Shown here: positions 24,949-33,868 of the stretch, in pieces
Position numbering within the stretch: the stretch's first letter is position 1
How the letters are laid out: each line of letters begins with the position of its first letter
DNA from: JBBDJB01 sp040880125
GTDB taxonomy: Bacteria; Planctomycetota; Planctomycetia; Pirellulales; JBBDJB01
Direction: 5' to 3'
Length of the DNA: 64,000 nt
Assembly (NCBI GenBank): GCA_040880125.1
Contig: JBBDJB010000025.1
Location: 57,552 to 121,551 of the forward strand
The notes under the pieces: model-generated
What the model was told of the DNA's origin: nothing
Database searches by the model: none
Seen by the model: only the letters and a program-made list of their open reading frames with translations
Position numbers and translations under genes: made by a program

Positions 24949-25671
24949 CTAGCCCACGTGCTGCTGCATCAACGCATCAACATCATCTTTCTGCTCGATC
25001 GCCACCGGTAGGGATCCGCGTCCCATAAACGCAAACCAGGTTTTTGCCTGTAGCATCAGTGTGGCGTCCGTTGTGCCTTCCCAGCGATAGCTTTCGATCT
25101 TACTCCATCGCAGTAAACTCCAATACTGCCACACTCCGTTTTCACAAAATCGCAATCTACCCGTCGATGTAATCATGAAAAACGATGCGAAAGTGAAAAG
25201 GAACAGGGAAATCAGAATCGCGAATGCATCGGTGGACGCCACGAGCGAGCAAATGGCGCTCATGCAAAGAAAAACCGACATCGTGAGGAACATTTTCCTC
25301 GATGGGTGTGGCCCGCAGTCAAGCAGTAAATAGCCAGCGCGTGTACGCCCCATCAGCATCGAAACGAGAAAGGCTGAGAAAGTGACGGCCCAAACAACGC
25401 CAAATGTACCACCCACAGCGAAAATCATACTTATGTGAAACAGCTTGCTGATCGCCAGTGAAACTGCACCGACTAACGTGTACATGACCGCAGCGACGAT
25501 TGCTGCGTTTACCATACCGCGTCGGTGCGCGGTTTTCGTCATCACAATCGCTTCAGCCGCTTGAAGGCTGCGCTGAAGCGAATCCTCTGGCATCGGTTCT
25601 GAGCGAAATCCATCCATCATTGCGCTAAATTCAGAAGACATCTCATTCTCCCATTTCTTGTGTTCGGTCAT
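24949..25671 (-). CDS. membrane protein with C-terminal PH-like domain, partner of the ECF sigma factor
   Basis: 240 aa, start MTEHKKWENEMS at 25671, whose ATG shares one base with the sigma factor's TGA stop (TGATG). About four hydrophobic segments between residues 50 and 165 (MVNAAIVAAVMYTLVGAVSL; FGVVWAVTFSAFLVSMLMGR; FLTMSVFLCMSAICSLVAST; ILISLFLFTFASFFMITST). The end LRFCENGVWQYWSLLRWSKI plus YRWEGTTDATLMLQ resembles YcxB/DUF5673-like PH domains. By position it is the likely anti-sigma or membrane regulator, but it has no zinc-binding anti-sigma motif. Confidence 0.65.
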   Translation of the reverse strand: MTEHKKWENEMSSEFSAMMDGFRSEPMPEDSLQRSLQAAEAIVMTKTAHRRGMVNAAIVAAVMYTLVGAVSLAISKLFHISMIFAVGGTFGVVWAVTFSAFLVSMLMGRTRAGYLLLDCGPHPSRKMFLTMSVFLCMSAICSLVASTDAFAILISLFLFTFASFFMITSTGRLRFCENGVWQYWSLLRWSKIESYRWEGTTDATLMLQAKTWFAFMGRGSLPVAIEQKDDVDALMQQHVG

Positions 25672-26177
25672 CAATCAGACTCCCTGAGTGCGTCGAATAC
25701 CTCACGCAGTTTCGCTCGTGCTTTGTGCAGAGCCATTGCGACGGCACCATTGGTAATTTCGAGAGTGCTTGCTATCTCGTCATGAGAAAGTTCTTCGAAG
25801 TGCACAAGGCAAAACACCGCGGCTTGGCGCGGTGGCAAATCTGCCACGATCGATCGCAAACGGAGCGTCTCTTCGTGGTTGATGACCGTCGCTTCCGGCC
25901 CGGCGGCTGGATCCCATAGTGATGAGTCCTGTATTGGCGAATTGTCAATCGAGTCGGTGATGCGCCGCTTCCGCAGCAGATCAATCGCCCGAAACGTCAC
26001 CAATCGGTTCATAAAGGTTCTTGGGTGCGAGATCTCGCCACGCACAAAAAGTTCATGTGCTTCGATAAAGACTTCTTGCAGTACATCTTCACAATCCTGC
26101 GGATGCCGGAGAATTCGCCACGCCACCCGATACGCTGGTGGCCCATGCTCGCGAACAATTTGATTCCAGTTCGTCAC
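25671..26177 (-). CDS. ECF-type RNA polymerase sigma factor
   Basis: 168 aa. Region 2: YRVAWRILRHPQDCEDVLQE (17-36), then RTFMNRLVTFRAIDLLRKRR (53-72), with the -10-recognition helix. Region 4: LPPRQAAVFCLVHFEELSHD and LEITNGAVAMALHKARAKLR, the helix-turn-helix for the -35. A 35-residue linker joins the two; no C-terminal extension. It should be kept inactive by the co-encoded membrane protein and released by an envelope signal. The upstream non-coding region is shared with the divergent second ECF operon, so both may be auto-regulated from 26178-26780. Confidence 0.88.
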   Translation of the reverse strand: MTNWNQIVREHGPPAYRVAWRILRHPQDCEDVLQEVFIEAHELFVRGEISHPRTFMNRLVTFRAIDLLRKRRITDSIDNSPIQDSSLWDPAAGPEATVINHEETLRLRSIVADLPPRQAAVFCLVHFEELSHDEIASTLEITNGAVAMALHKARAKLREVFDALRESD

Positions 26178-26780
26178 CGGGGTTCCTCAGTGATTCCTCA
26201 GGAAAGACAACAGCTTCTCCAAAGGATAGCCGTATCTGGAGAGCTTCAGATTTCCACGTGTGTAGGGAATTTCCGAAAATTCTGGAAAGAACGTGATGAG
26301 GCGACCAGCCGTTGAAGTTTGAACAGAATCCCGATGTAGGTGTTTTTCCTTCAATCGGCCGGCACACGACACCGGCTTGGACAACCTCGGAACATTTGGG
26401 CGATCAGAGGCGGTTGGACCATTCCGCCCGCCTTCCTGTTGGCGGTGGTGGAGACCTCCGTAATTGGAGAATCACTTTGACGACGCCAGCGCCCTGGTGA
26501 TCGAAGCCCCAACCTGCCAGTCTCGAAAGTACATAATGAGGGCGTGCCCTTGGCGGCGGGAAAGGTTGGGAAGCGGGATATCTCCTTCCCTAAGCGGCTG
26601 CCATTCCACTCGCACTCACCGCGAATCATGCGCCGACCCACTTCCAATTCGGCGCGCGTATTGCCGGAAATCTTCGCTTCCCGGCGGGAAACCGCATATT
26701 CTGAGAATCCCAGCGTTTTTCTTTTGAGAACGAGTCGCCGGGTGCGTCTCATCTTGTGAACCGACTCGGAAAGAAGGCGG
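26178..26780. other. divergent promoter region between two ECF operons
   Basis: About 600 bp without a supported ORF. It must contain the promoters of the 25671 and 26781 sigma operons. A near-palindromic GGAATTTCCGAAAATTCTGG lies at 26266-26285. I could not assign an ECF-type -35 (GGAAC-like) and -10 with confidence. Confidence 0.45.
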
Positions 26781-27296
26781 ATGGCACTGCCGGTCGATAG
26801 AAGCCTGGTAGATCGATTGGTGGTCGAGCACTTGCCCGCCGGATTGCACTTTGCGCTGCGTTTGACCGGCAACGAGCACTCGGCGGAAGACGTGATGCAG
26901 GAGGCGTTGTGCCGTGTCTTGCGGCAATGGCGTTCCTTTCGCAGCGAGGCGAGCTTCAAGACCTGGTTGTTTCAGATCGTGGTCAACGTGGACCGCGACC
27001 GCCGCAGGCGGCGGACGTTCGAGACGCTCGACAGGGAGCCCGCCTGTCCGCTTGCAGAACCGGCCGATCGTCTGGCCGTGGACGAGATGGACCATCGGGT
27101 TCGCGACGAAATCGGCCGCCTGCCCGACCGGCAGCGCGAAGTGGCGATTCTGTGTTTGGGTGAAGGAATGCGTGCGGAGGAAGTAGCGACGATCTTGGGA
27201 ATTACCGAGCCCAACGTCCATAGCAGTTTGCACTTGGCGCGAAAGCGGATCGCAAAGGCGATCGGGTTCGACTACGCCCCGCAGAAACGATCATGA
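26781..27296 (+). CDS. ECF-type RNA polymerase sigma factor
   Basis: 171 aa. Region 2: ALRLTGNEHSAEDVMQEALC (25-44), with RSFRSEASFKTWLFQIVVNV (51-70) and a basic RDRRRRR tract. Region 4: EIGRLPDRQREVAILCLGEG and ILGITEPNVHSSLHLARKRI. It overlaps the downstream gene by 4 bases (ATGA at 27293), so the membrane partner is co-translated. Although adjacent to the other ECF gene, the sequence is clearly different, so it probably controls a separate regulon. The secretin-like gene at 28437 is probably in the same operon. Confidence 0.9.
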   Translation: MALPVDRSLVDRLVVEHLPAGLHFALRLTGNEHSAEDVMQEALCRVLRQWRSFRSEASFKTWLFQIVVNVDRDRRRRRTFETLDREPACPLAEPADRLAVDEMDHRVRDEIGRLPDRQREVAILCLGEGMRAEEVATILGITEPNVHSSLHLARKRIAKAIGFDYAPQKRS

Positions 27297-28411
27297 ACGA
27301 AGACTCGCTCGACAATCAGATTCGCGAAGCGCTTCGTGTGGAAGCGAAGACCGAGCAGGTCTCTCGGCTGGAGGCGTTTTGGGAAGCGGAGTTGCATCGC
27401 CAGCGGCAGAAGCGGACCGTGCGGCGCAGCCTCGCGCTGGCAGCGAGTTTGCTCGTCGCGGTCTCGATCGTCGGCTGGGCTTCCCGGCACGACTTGGGTG
27501 GACAAGATGTCGTGGAGGCGCCGCAGCCAGCAGTCCAGACTGCGCCCCCGGCGATCAGACCCTCGCCCGAGACACCGCAAATCGACGTCGACGTCCCCGC
27601 GCCATCGATCGGCCGCGAGCCGACGGCGCTCGAGCAACTGGTGTTCTACTCGCACTCGCCACGCGGCGTGGACAGGGCGAATGAAAGTCTCGCTTCCGTC
27701 GTTGACGACTTGATCGAACAAGTACAGACCGGCCAGGCGGATCCACAATCGGCTGTTGACGATGCCGCAGTTTCAACGGCGGAAATCGAACGGGAACTGC
27801 TGCGTCGGCTCGTGAGGTCGAAGGACGGCGAGAAGCTTACGCTTATGAAAATACTGGCGGCAGGTGGCAGCATGAAATCGATGCCGGCGCTGTTGCGAGT
27901 GAGCCGTAGTGCGGCTCATCGCGACGAAGCACTGGCGACGATCGAACAAATCGTCGGCCCGGAGGGACTGGCCCGCGTGGTTCGCCAGGCGAGCAATCCG
28001 CAGGTGCGAATGATTTTGATGCAACGGATGCTGGCCGACGGCTCGGACGAATCGGTCGCTGCCTTCTTGTCGCTGGTGCAAGATCCGGCGCGGCGGGCGG
28101 AAGCGTTTTCCGCGGCGGGTAGCGCGAATTCTTTTCCGACCGAAACGCTGTTCGCCTTGCTCCGGAGCGATGACCAGCGGATTCGGCTGTCGGCAGCGCT
28201 CGTGCTGGGACACGTGAACGGTCCGGACATTACTCGGAAGTTAGTTGTGTTGGTGTCTGCCGAGCAGTCCGCGCCAACGGAGGCCTGGATGGCGCTGCTG
28301 GCCTGCCGCGGCGAACTGGCGGAGAAATTCTTGAACTACGCGACCGGTCGGCCGCAATTGCTCGGCCACGTCAATCAGGCTCGCGTGCAGTGGGCGCGGA
28401 TGAATCTTTAA
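27293..28411 (+). CDS. membrane-anchored anti-sigma-like protein with HEAT-like repeats
   Basis: 372 aa. Residues 1-43 form a charged cytoplasmic helix (ALRVEAKTEQVSRLEAFWEA) suited to holding the sigma factor. One membrane span follows (SLALAASLLVAVSIVGWAS, about 45-63), then a Pro-rich linker and a periplasmic region with helical repeats resembling HEAT repeats (ALLRVSRSAAHRDEALATIE; AFLSLVQDPARRAEAFSAAG; ALLRSDDQRIRLSAALVLGH). No ZAS Cys/His motif is present. The layout of sigma partner inside and repeat sensor outside fits an anti-sigma factor; the call rests mostly on gene position. Confidence 0.65.
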   Translation: MNEDSLDNQIREALRVEAKTEQVSRLEAFWEAELHRQRQKRTVRRSLALAASLLVAVSIVGWASRHDLGGQDVVEAPQPAVQTAPPAIRPSPETPQIDVDVPAPSIGREPTALEQLVFYSHSPRGVDRANESLASVVDDLIEQVQTGQADPQSAVDDAAVSTAEIERELLRRLVRSKDGEKLTLMKILAAGGSMKSMPALLRVSRSAAHRDEALATIEQIVGPEGLARVVRQASNPQVRMILMQRMLADGSDESVAAFLSLVQDPARRAEAFSAAGSANSFPTETLFALLRSDDQRIRLSAALVLGHVNGPDITRKLVVLVSAEQSAPTEAWMALLACRGELAEKFLNYATGRPQLLGHVNQARVQWARMNL

Positions 28412-28436
28412 TTCACAAACATGGGAGGAACAGGCA

Positions 28437-29594
28437 ATGCGTGCGAACCAATTTATCGTTGTGGCAGCGGCTTTGCTGGCGATGCTCGGCGCGATCGTGA
28501 ACCCGGCGACGGCTCAAACGCTACCTGACTTGCAGATTCGCGTATACGACGTCGGCGATTTCGTGATGGAGGTTCGGGACTACGAGTATCCCGGCAGTGA
28601 CCAGGGTCCCGCCCTAGGACAGACCGCCCCAGGTTATGGCGGAGCAGGAATGGGAGGAATGGGAGGTGGAATGTTTGCTGTTCCGGCAGAAGCGGGACAG
28701 ACTCCGATGGGCGGCGGTGTCGGCGGAATGCCAGCCGCCGCGGCGCCCATCAGCATGGAAGGCCTTACGCGCGTGATCCTGAATGTTGTCGCGCCTGACA
28801 CTTGGAGTGAAGCGGGTGGTCACGGGCGGCTCGACAGTTTCGGTTCGTCCCTCATCATCGCACAAACTTCCGAGAACCACGCGCAAATCGAACAACTTCT
28901 TGCGCAGCTCCGCAAGAACCTAGGTGAGCATCGCACCGTGAAGATCGACGCCCGGTGGTTGCCATTGAACTCGGAGATGCTCGGTCAACTTGTTTCCGAT
29001 AGTGGCGACGGCGCGGCGGTTAATCGCGAAGCGCTCGAACAGTTCAGTCGACAACCGGGAAGCATTCGGATGCGAACGAGTTGCTTCAGCGGGCAGTTGG
29101 TGTACGTGGTCAGCGGCACGAAGCGCAGCATCGTCTCGGGCTACATGCCCGTGGTGGGAAGTGTCGACGACGGCGCGGACTTGAGGGGGCTGGTATCGAC
29201 AACGCATAGTGGCCCATTTCGCTTTGTCGCCAACCAAACCAGTTCAGCGGTAAATCAGGGCGCCAATGTGGGGTATCATGCGCAAGTTGAAAAACTGAAT
29301 ATCGGCACCTTGCTGGAAATCCGACCAACGCTGGTGCGCGACACGAACACGGCGGTCGTCGATCTGAGAGCAACGGTCACCGGCTCGGAGAAATCGAACG
29401 GCGAAGCCGCAATATCGGTACGTCCCGGGCCGCCGGAGGTCGATCGGGTGGCAATCCAAACGGAAGAGTTGGCCACCACGTTGCGAGTTCCCCTGGGCGA
29501 ACCGGTCCTCGTGGGCGGTATGACCGTTGCGCCGGCGGAACAGGCGGGGGACACCGAGCAATTGCAGCTCTACATGATCTTGGAAGTGCGCTAA
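28437..29594 (+). CDS. exported secretin-like protein
   Basis: 385 aa with a signal peptide (FIVVAAALLAMLGAIVNPAT, 7-26) and mature start QTLPDLQIRVYDVGDFV. A Gly/Met-rich loop (GGAGMGGMGGGMFAVPA) precedes LTRVILNVVAPDTWSEAGGH and SSLIIAQTSENHAQIEQLLA, the N0-domain pattern of secretins. The second half (LEIRPTLVRDTNTAVVDLRA; ATTLRVPLGEPVLVGGMTVA) resembles the secretin beta-domain. It lacks a full pore-forming length, so it is likely a relative of type II secretion or pilus secretins, not a complete one. It follows the anti-sigma-like gene by 25 bp and appears to be the output of this ECF operon. Confidence 0.68.
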   Translation: MRANQFIVVAAALLAMLGAIVNPATAQTLPDLQIRVYDVGDFVMEVRDYEYPGSDQGPALGQTAPGYGGAGMGGMGGGMFAVPAEAGQTPMGGGVGGMPAAAAPISMEGLTRVILNVVAPDTWSEAGGHGRLDSFGSSLIIAQTSENHAQIEQLLAQLRKNLGEHRTVKIDARWLPLNSEMLGQLVSDSGDGAAVNREALEQFSRQPGSIRMRTSCFSGQLVYVVSGTKRSIVSGYMPVVGSVDDGADLRGLVSTTHSGPFRFVANQTSSAVNQGANVGYHAQVEKLNIGTLLEIRPTLVRDTNTAVVDLRATVTGSEKSNGEAAISVRPGPPEVDRVAIQTEELATTLRVPLGEPVLVGGMTVAPAEQAGDTEQLQLYMILEVR

Positions 29595-29600
29595 CGTCTT

Positions 29601-29621
29601 GCCCGGCCCCAGTGGCCGGGT
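29601..29621 (+). terminator. hairpin downstream of the secretin-like gene
   Basis: CCCGGCC - CCAGT - GGCCGGG, a perfect 7-bp GC stem, 7 bases after the stop. Only TTATGTAT follows, so it is a weak intrinsic terminator. Confidence 0.6.
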
Positions 29622-29663
29622 TATGTATAGAGGCTCCAGTCACACGCCCAGGAGCCACCATCC

Positions 29664-30566
29664 ATGTCGGAGAAATTCAAGGTCGCGGCCGTTCAGATGG
29701 ATGTGGCCTTTGCGGCCGTCGACGAGAACCTCGCCCGGGTGGAAGACAAGCTCGCCGAGGCTGCTCGGCACGGCGCTCACCTGGTGGTGTTTCCCGAGTG
29801 CGCCCTGACCGGCTATTGCTTCGACGCCTACGAGGAGGCGATGACCGTGGCCGAGCCGATCCCCGGCCCGGCGACCGAGCGCATTACGGCCGCCTGCCGC
29901 GCGACCGGCAGCTTCGCCATCGTCGGCATGCTCGAGGCCGACGGTGAGCGGCTCTTCAACGCCTGCGTGCTGGTGGGGCCCGAGGGCGTAGTCGGCACCT
30001 ACCGCAAGGTTCACATGCCGCGGCTGGGTGTCGACTGGTTGGCCACGCCGGGCGACCGCCCGTTCGAGGTCCATAGCACCGGCCCGCTGCGCGTCGGCAT
30101 GAACATCTGCTATGACGGCTCATTCCCCGAGGCGTCCCGCATCATGGCGCTCGCCGGGGCCGATCTATTGGCGCTGCCGACCAACTGGCCGCCCGCGGCC
30201 GAGCACTTCGCTCGGTATGTCATTCCCACCCGGGCATTGGAAAACCACGTCTACTCGCTGTCGGCCAACCGCATCGGCACGGAGCGGGGCTTTCGCTTCA
30301 TCGGGCTGAGCATGATCTGCCATCCCACCGGCCGGCCGTTGGCCATGGCCGATCACGACCGCGAGGCGATCCTCTACGCGCAGGTCGATCCGGCGGTCGC
30401 CCGCCAGAAGCATCTGGTGCGCGTGCCCGGCAAGCATGAGATCGACCGCCTGGCCGATCGCCGCCCGGAGATGTATGGCGCGATCACCTCGCCGCACACC
30501 GGCGAGGCGGCAGCTCGCGATACCTCGCAGCCGCATCGCTCGGCGGAGCAGACGGCCGGCTCGTAA
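29664..30566 (+). CDS. carbon-nitrogen hydrolase (nitrilase superfamily)
   Basis: 300 aa. The Glu-Lys-Cys triad is readable: Glu45 in VVFPECALTGY, Lys115 in YRKVHMP, Cys149 in GMNICYDGSFPE. Further family landmarks are GSFAIVGMLEADGERLFNAC and ALENHVYSLSANRIGTERGF. Cytosolic amidase or carbamoylase; the substrate cannot be read from the sequence. A possible N-carbamoylputrescine or nitrilase-like branch is not distinguishable here. The last 30 residues (AAARDTSQPHRSAEQTAGS) are low-complexity and probably disordered. It stands alone; the secretin terminator precedes it. Confidence 0.9.
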   Translation: MSEKFKVAAVQMDVAFAAVDENLARVEDKLAEAARHGAHLVVFPECALTGYCFDAYEEAMTVAEPIPGPATERITAACRATGSFAIVGMLEADGERLFNACVLVGPEGVVGTYRKVHMPRLGVDWLATPGDRPFEVHSTGPLRVGMNICYDGSFPEASRIMALAGADLLALPTNWPPAAEHFARYVIPTRALENHVYSLSANRIGTERGFRFIGLSMICHPTGRPLAMADHDREAILYAQVDPAVARQKHLVRVPGKHEIDRLADRRPEMYGAITSPHTGEAAARDTSQPHRSAEQTAGS

Positions 30567-30740
30567 TCGCTCGTCGAAGTATGCCTGTGACGTCGTGAAT
30601 AACGATGGGAGCAGATAAGTCCTTCCAAGCCGAAACTCTAGCGTGACCGCCGAAACGGGCCGGCATACCCTCACTCACCGACGAGACTTTCGGTCAGAGC
30701 AACATTGAACGACGTCGTATAGTGACCCCCGTCAACTGCC

Positions 30741-31154
30741 TCAGGGCACAATCTCCAGACTGCCCGTGGCAGTCTGGAATACGGCGAAATGACGACGGTC
30801 AATCGTGAACACACGCTCGATGGCTTCTCGCTTCGCGAGATGCATCAGGCAGGCATCAGCAAAATCGAACTGCTGGTCGGCGTACTTCGCAAGAATCGAC
30901 CGAATGGGTTCCGCGTCGGATTCGGTGAGCGGCAGAATGGTCAACGCGCCAGCGCTTACCCGCTCCAGAAGCCTGTCGACGGCCCCTGGCGAATTCCTGA
31001 GGATGAAGGCCGCTTCCGTGATGACAGGCCAGCAAGTGAAAAGATTTCGCGGAAGCGCCCGTGCCTGCTCAACACAGCGGGTGTGGTACGCATCGCGACC
31101 AGAGAGCATTGCGACAATCGGACCAGTATCAATCAGCACCGTTTTGGCGATCAC
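30741..31154 (-). CDS. PIN-domain toxin, VapC-type
   Basis: 137 aa. The four acidic active-site positions are present: Asp9 in VLIDTGPIVAM, Glu in ITEAAFILRNS (about 47), Asp in FDFADACLMHL (about 97-100), and Asp in FTIDRRHFAVF (about 119). Expected to be a magnesium-dependent ribonuclease. The start overlaps the antitoxin gene by 26 bases, giving coupled translation, typical of vapBC. It cannot be told whether the target is tRNA or rRNA. Confidence 0.82.
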   Translation of the reverse strand: MIAKTVLIDTGPIVAMLSGRDAYHTRCVEQARALPRNLFTCWPVITEAAFILRNSPGAVDRLLERVSAGALTILPLTESDAEPIRSILAKYADQQFDFADACLMHLAKREAIERVFTIDRRHFAVFQTATGSLEIVP

Positions 31155-31404
31155 GCCCGAATCCTTCCAGGTAATTCGGGTTGGTGCTGAGGTCGGAAGG
31201 AGCGTCCTTCACGATTCCGATCAGGTCACGCATGGCTTCATAGAACGATCCGCCCGCTTCCCGAGCAACCGGCCTTGAAGGCGGCGAGAGTCTGATCGCG
31301 TCCCAAAGAACCTCATCCCAGGGCCTCCCGACCTGCTCCGCCTTCAGGGCGATCGCCTCCTTCATCTCGGGGCTGAGTTCGATTTGTTTGGGATCGGTGA
31401 CCAT
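31129..31404 (-). CDS. antitoxin partner of the PIN-domain toxin
   Basis: 91 aa. N-terminal TDPKQIELSPEMKEAIALKA resembles the ribbon-helix-helix start of VapB-like antitoxins; the region LWDAIRLSPPSRP may be the linker, and the C-terminal DLSTNPNYLEGFGRD would wrap the toxin active site. It is first in the operon, overlapping vapC by 26 bases. The name is based on position and short length; the fold is not certain. Confidence 0.65.
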   Translation of the reverse strand: MVTDPKQIELSPEMKEAIALKAEQVGRPWDEVLWDAIRLSPPSRPVAREAGGSFYEAMRDLIGIVKDAPSDLSTNPNYLEGFGRDRQNGAD

Positions 31405-31656
31405 ATCTGAATTTTACCACAAAGGTGAGATAGCTCAGTACCCTTTGGACTGGCACCGTCCGCGGTTTTGGGCTCGTTTCCCACGGGTCGCGCTCCTTCT
31501 CGCTGCCCGAACCTAACGCCCGCTCCGAGAAAAACTTGGCGTTTCGGTGTGTTTTGGGTATGCTGTCAGACGCCTCAACAGATAATCACTCCTTGATCCG
31601 TTCGCCGCATCACGGCTGATTTGCGGCGCACGCCCCACCACGATAAGGAGCACCGG

Positions 31657-33279
31657 ATGCAGGTCGCTCGCTGGAGTTGCGTCGCGGTATTGCTTTGGGC
31701 CGCCAGCATCGGGCGGAGCGTGGCCGGCGATCTGTTGCCGCCGGAGACGCCGATTCCCGAGGCGATCGACCACTACATCGGGGCCCAGCTCGCCGACGAG
31801 GAAATCACGCCCGCCCCTCCGGCCGACGAGGCCACGCTGGTCCGCCGGCTCACGCTCGATCTGGTTGGCCGCATCCCCACTGTGGCGGAAGTGGCCGCCT
31901 ACCTGCAGTCGAGCGACCCTCACAAGAAGGAACTGTTGATCGACCGGCTGATGCACTCGCCCGGCTATGTCCGCTACCAGGCCGTAGCGACCGACGCGAT
32001 GCTGATGGGCGAGCAGCGCGGCCGATTGCGGGAATACTTGCAGGCGGCCATCGCGGAGAACCGCCGCTGGGATCAAGTCTTTCGTGAGTTGATCGACGCG
32101 GACGAGTCCGAGCCGCAGCGCAAAGGCGCGGCCGAATATCTCAAGGCGCACTTGAATGAGCCCGACGTCTTGACGAACGAAGTGAGCGTCGACTTCTTCG
32201 GCGTGAACATCAGTTGTGCGCAGTGCCACGACCACCCGCTGGTCGACGACTGGCGGCAGGATCACTTCTTCGGCATGAAGTCGTTTTTCAATCGCACCTT
32301 CCAGAGCGAAGGCTTCGTGGCCGAAAGCGCCTTCGGCGAGGTGAAATTCCAAACCACCGCGGGCGAGACGCGCGAGGCCAGCCCGGTGTTTTTAACCGGC
32401 ACGACCATCGACGAGCCGGCCTGGGAAAACCTTGAGGAAAAGCAAAAGGCCGAAAAGGAGCTGTTCGAGAAGTTCAAGCAGGAAAAGAAGCCGCCGCCGC
32501 CGCCGGAGTTCAGCCGCCGCGATCAATTGGCTGACATTGCATTGCGGCCCGGCGAACAGGACTTCTTCGCCCGCTCGATTGTCAACCGCATGTGGCACCG
32601 CTTCTACGGCTATGGCCTGGTGATGCCCCTGGACCAGATGCACTCGGCCAATCCGCCCACGCACCCGGACCTGTTGGATTGGCTCACCCGGGATTTGATC
32701 GAGCACGGTTACGACCTGCAGCGGCTCGTGCGCGGCCTGATGCAAAGCGACACGTATGCCCGCAGCAGCCAGTGGGAAGGCGAAGGCAAGCGGCCCTGGC
32801 CGGATCTGTTCGCCGTGGCCCAGGTCAAGCCGCTCGCGCCGGAACAGTACGCTACGTCGCTTTACCTGGCCGCCTGTGATCCCGAACAGGTCGCCGGCGA
32901 CGTGCCAACCGAGGAACTGGAGAAGCGATTCGAGCAGATCGAGAATCGCGGCCGCGGATTGGTGGATCAGTTTCCGCCGCCGGGCGACCAGTTCCAGGTG
33001 AGCGTCACCGAAGGTCTGCTCTTGAGCAACAATGAAAAGGTCTCCAGCGAGCTGCTTGCCGAGCGCGACGAAACGCTGGTGGGCCGGCTGATGCAGATCG
33101 ACGATCGCCGGCAACGTGTGGAAGCCGCCGTATGGAACACGCTCTGCCGCGGGCCGGCCGAGGAAGAAGCCGCCGTGCTGGTGGAATACCTGGCCGCCCG
33201 CGAAGACCGCCCGCTGGAGGCCTGCCGGCAAATGGTCTGGGCGCTGTTGACCAGCAGCGAAATGCGATTCAACCACTGA
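31657..33279 (+). CDS. DUF1549/DUF1553 protein with a CxxCH motif
   Basis: 540 aa from ATG 31657, preceded by AAGGAG at 31645-31650; the upstream in-frame TTG at 31621 is unlikely. Signal peptide WSCVAVLLWAASIGRSVAG (5-23). DUF1549: VRRLTLDLVGRIPTVAEVAA and HYIGAQLADEE. The motif FGVNISCAQCHDHPLVDDWR contains a CxxCH. DUF1553: FARSIVNRMWHRFYGYGLVM, PTHPDLLDWLTRDLIEHGYD, and the end WALLTSSEMRFNH. These proteins are near-universal in planctomycetes next to DUF1501 partners, as here; they are thought to act at the membrane in polymer or sulfated polysaccharide metabolism, but the reaction is unknown. Confidence 0.88.
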   Translation: MQVARWSCVAVLLWAASIGRSVAGDLLPPETPIPEAIDHYIGAQLADEEITPAPPADEATLVRRLTLDLVGRIPTVAEVAAYLQSSDPHKKELLIDRLMHSPGYVRYQAVATDAMLMGEQRGRLREYLQAAIAENRRWDQVFRELIDADESEPQRKGAAEYLKAHLNEPDVLTNEVSVDFFGVNISCAQCHDHPLVDDWRQDHFFGMKSFFNRTFQSEGFVAESAFGEVKFQTTAGETREASPVFLTGTTIDEPAWENLEEKQKAEKELFEKFKQEKKPPPPPEFSRRDQLADIALRPGEQDFFARSIVNRMWHRFYGYGLVMPLDQMHSANPPTHPDLLDWLTRDLIEHGYDLQRLVRGLMQSDTYARSSQWEGEGKRPWPDLFAVAQVKPLAPEQYATSLYLAACDPEQVAGDVPTEELEKRFEQIENRGRGLVDQFPPPGDQFQVSVTEGLLLSNNEKVSSELLAERDETLVGRLMQIDDRRQRVEAAVWNTLCRGPAEEEAAVLVEYLAAREDRPLEACRQMVWALLTSSEMRFNH

Positions 33280-33580
33280 GAGACGGATGGTGCTTTACGG
33301 TCTGAAAACGCGCATTTTTTTTGTGAAGTGCTTGTTTTTTAAGTGCTGTCTGCATATTATTACGGGTGGCTCGTTGGGAAGATCCCGTAATAATCGGCGT
33401 AACGGCTGCCCGGCAAACGGAGATGTCTGCAGAAAATTATGGTAGTGGAAATACACTAAACCACCCGGCTTTCGCGCCTGGCCTCCGGCACGGTTCGAAT
33501 AGCACCAGTTCAATCAAACGGAAGGGAGTTTTTCAACACTTCTTAAAAATGGGTGTTGCAGAAACCTGACGAAAAACATC

Positions 33581-33620
33581 CCCGCGCCGCAGCGGCGCGG
33601 GCTTCGGGATGCTGCTTTTT
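33581..33620 (+). terminator. GC-rich hairpin with T tract
   Basis: CCCGCGCC - GCAGC - GGCGCGGG stem at 33581-33601, followed by CTTCGGGATGCTGC and TTTTT (33616-33620). An outer pairing of CATC with GATG extends it. Position fits the end of the DUF1549 transcript. Confidence 0.6.
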
Positions 33621-33766
33621 CAACGAAACATGGGGCCCCCCTTAAAGGCGCGTTGCAAAAAGCCGCGGGAGTCCGAGCGCGTACGGCGACCGCGGTGCAG
33701 GTCTGGATTCCTCATGAATTCGGCGACAATTACGCGGGGACGGCGGACGTGGGGGTAAAAGAAGAC

Positions 33767-33826
33767 CGCACAGACAGGAATGTCTGTGCCACGTTCAAAT
33801 CATGATGACACAGGCAGAAACGTCTG
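33767..33826. repeat. two CAGACA palindromes, the second degenerate
   Basis: 33767-33791 is an inverted consensus copy (GCACAGACAGGAATGTCTGT). 33803-33826 is a degenerate copy (CACAGGCAGAAACGTCTGTA), close to the DUF1501 ribosome-binding site. Confidence 0.65.
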
Positions 33827-33868
33827 TACGGCGCTGCGATGGCAACCTCGGGATGTGGAGACCTCGAC

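Larger units (their letters stand above)
33280..33868. other. non-coding spacer between DUF1549 and DUF1501 genes
   Basis: Contains the terminator-like hairpin at 33581-33620 and two CAGACA elements. No ORF is supported. Long A/T tracts (ATTTTTTTTGTGAAGTGCTT near 33314) are the most AT-rich bases in this part of the window. Confidence 0.55.

Noticed and set aside
26266..26290. GGAATTTCCGAAAATTC as ECF operator
   Set aside because: Near-palindrome only; no second copy near the other ECF start was found.
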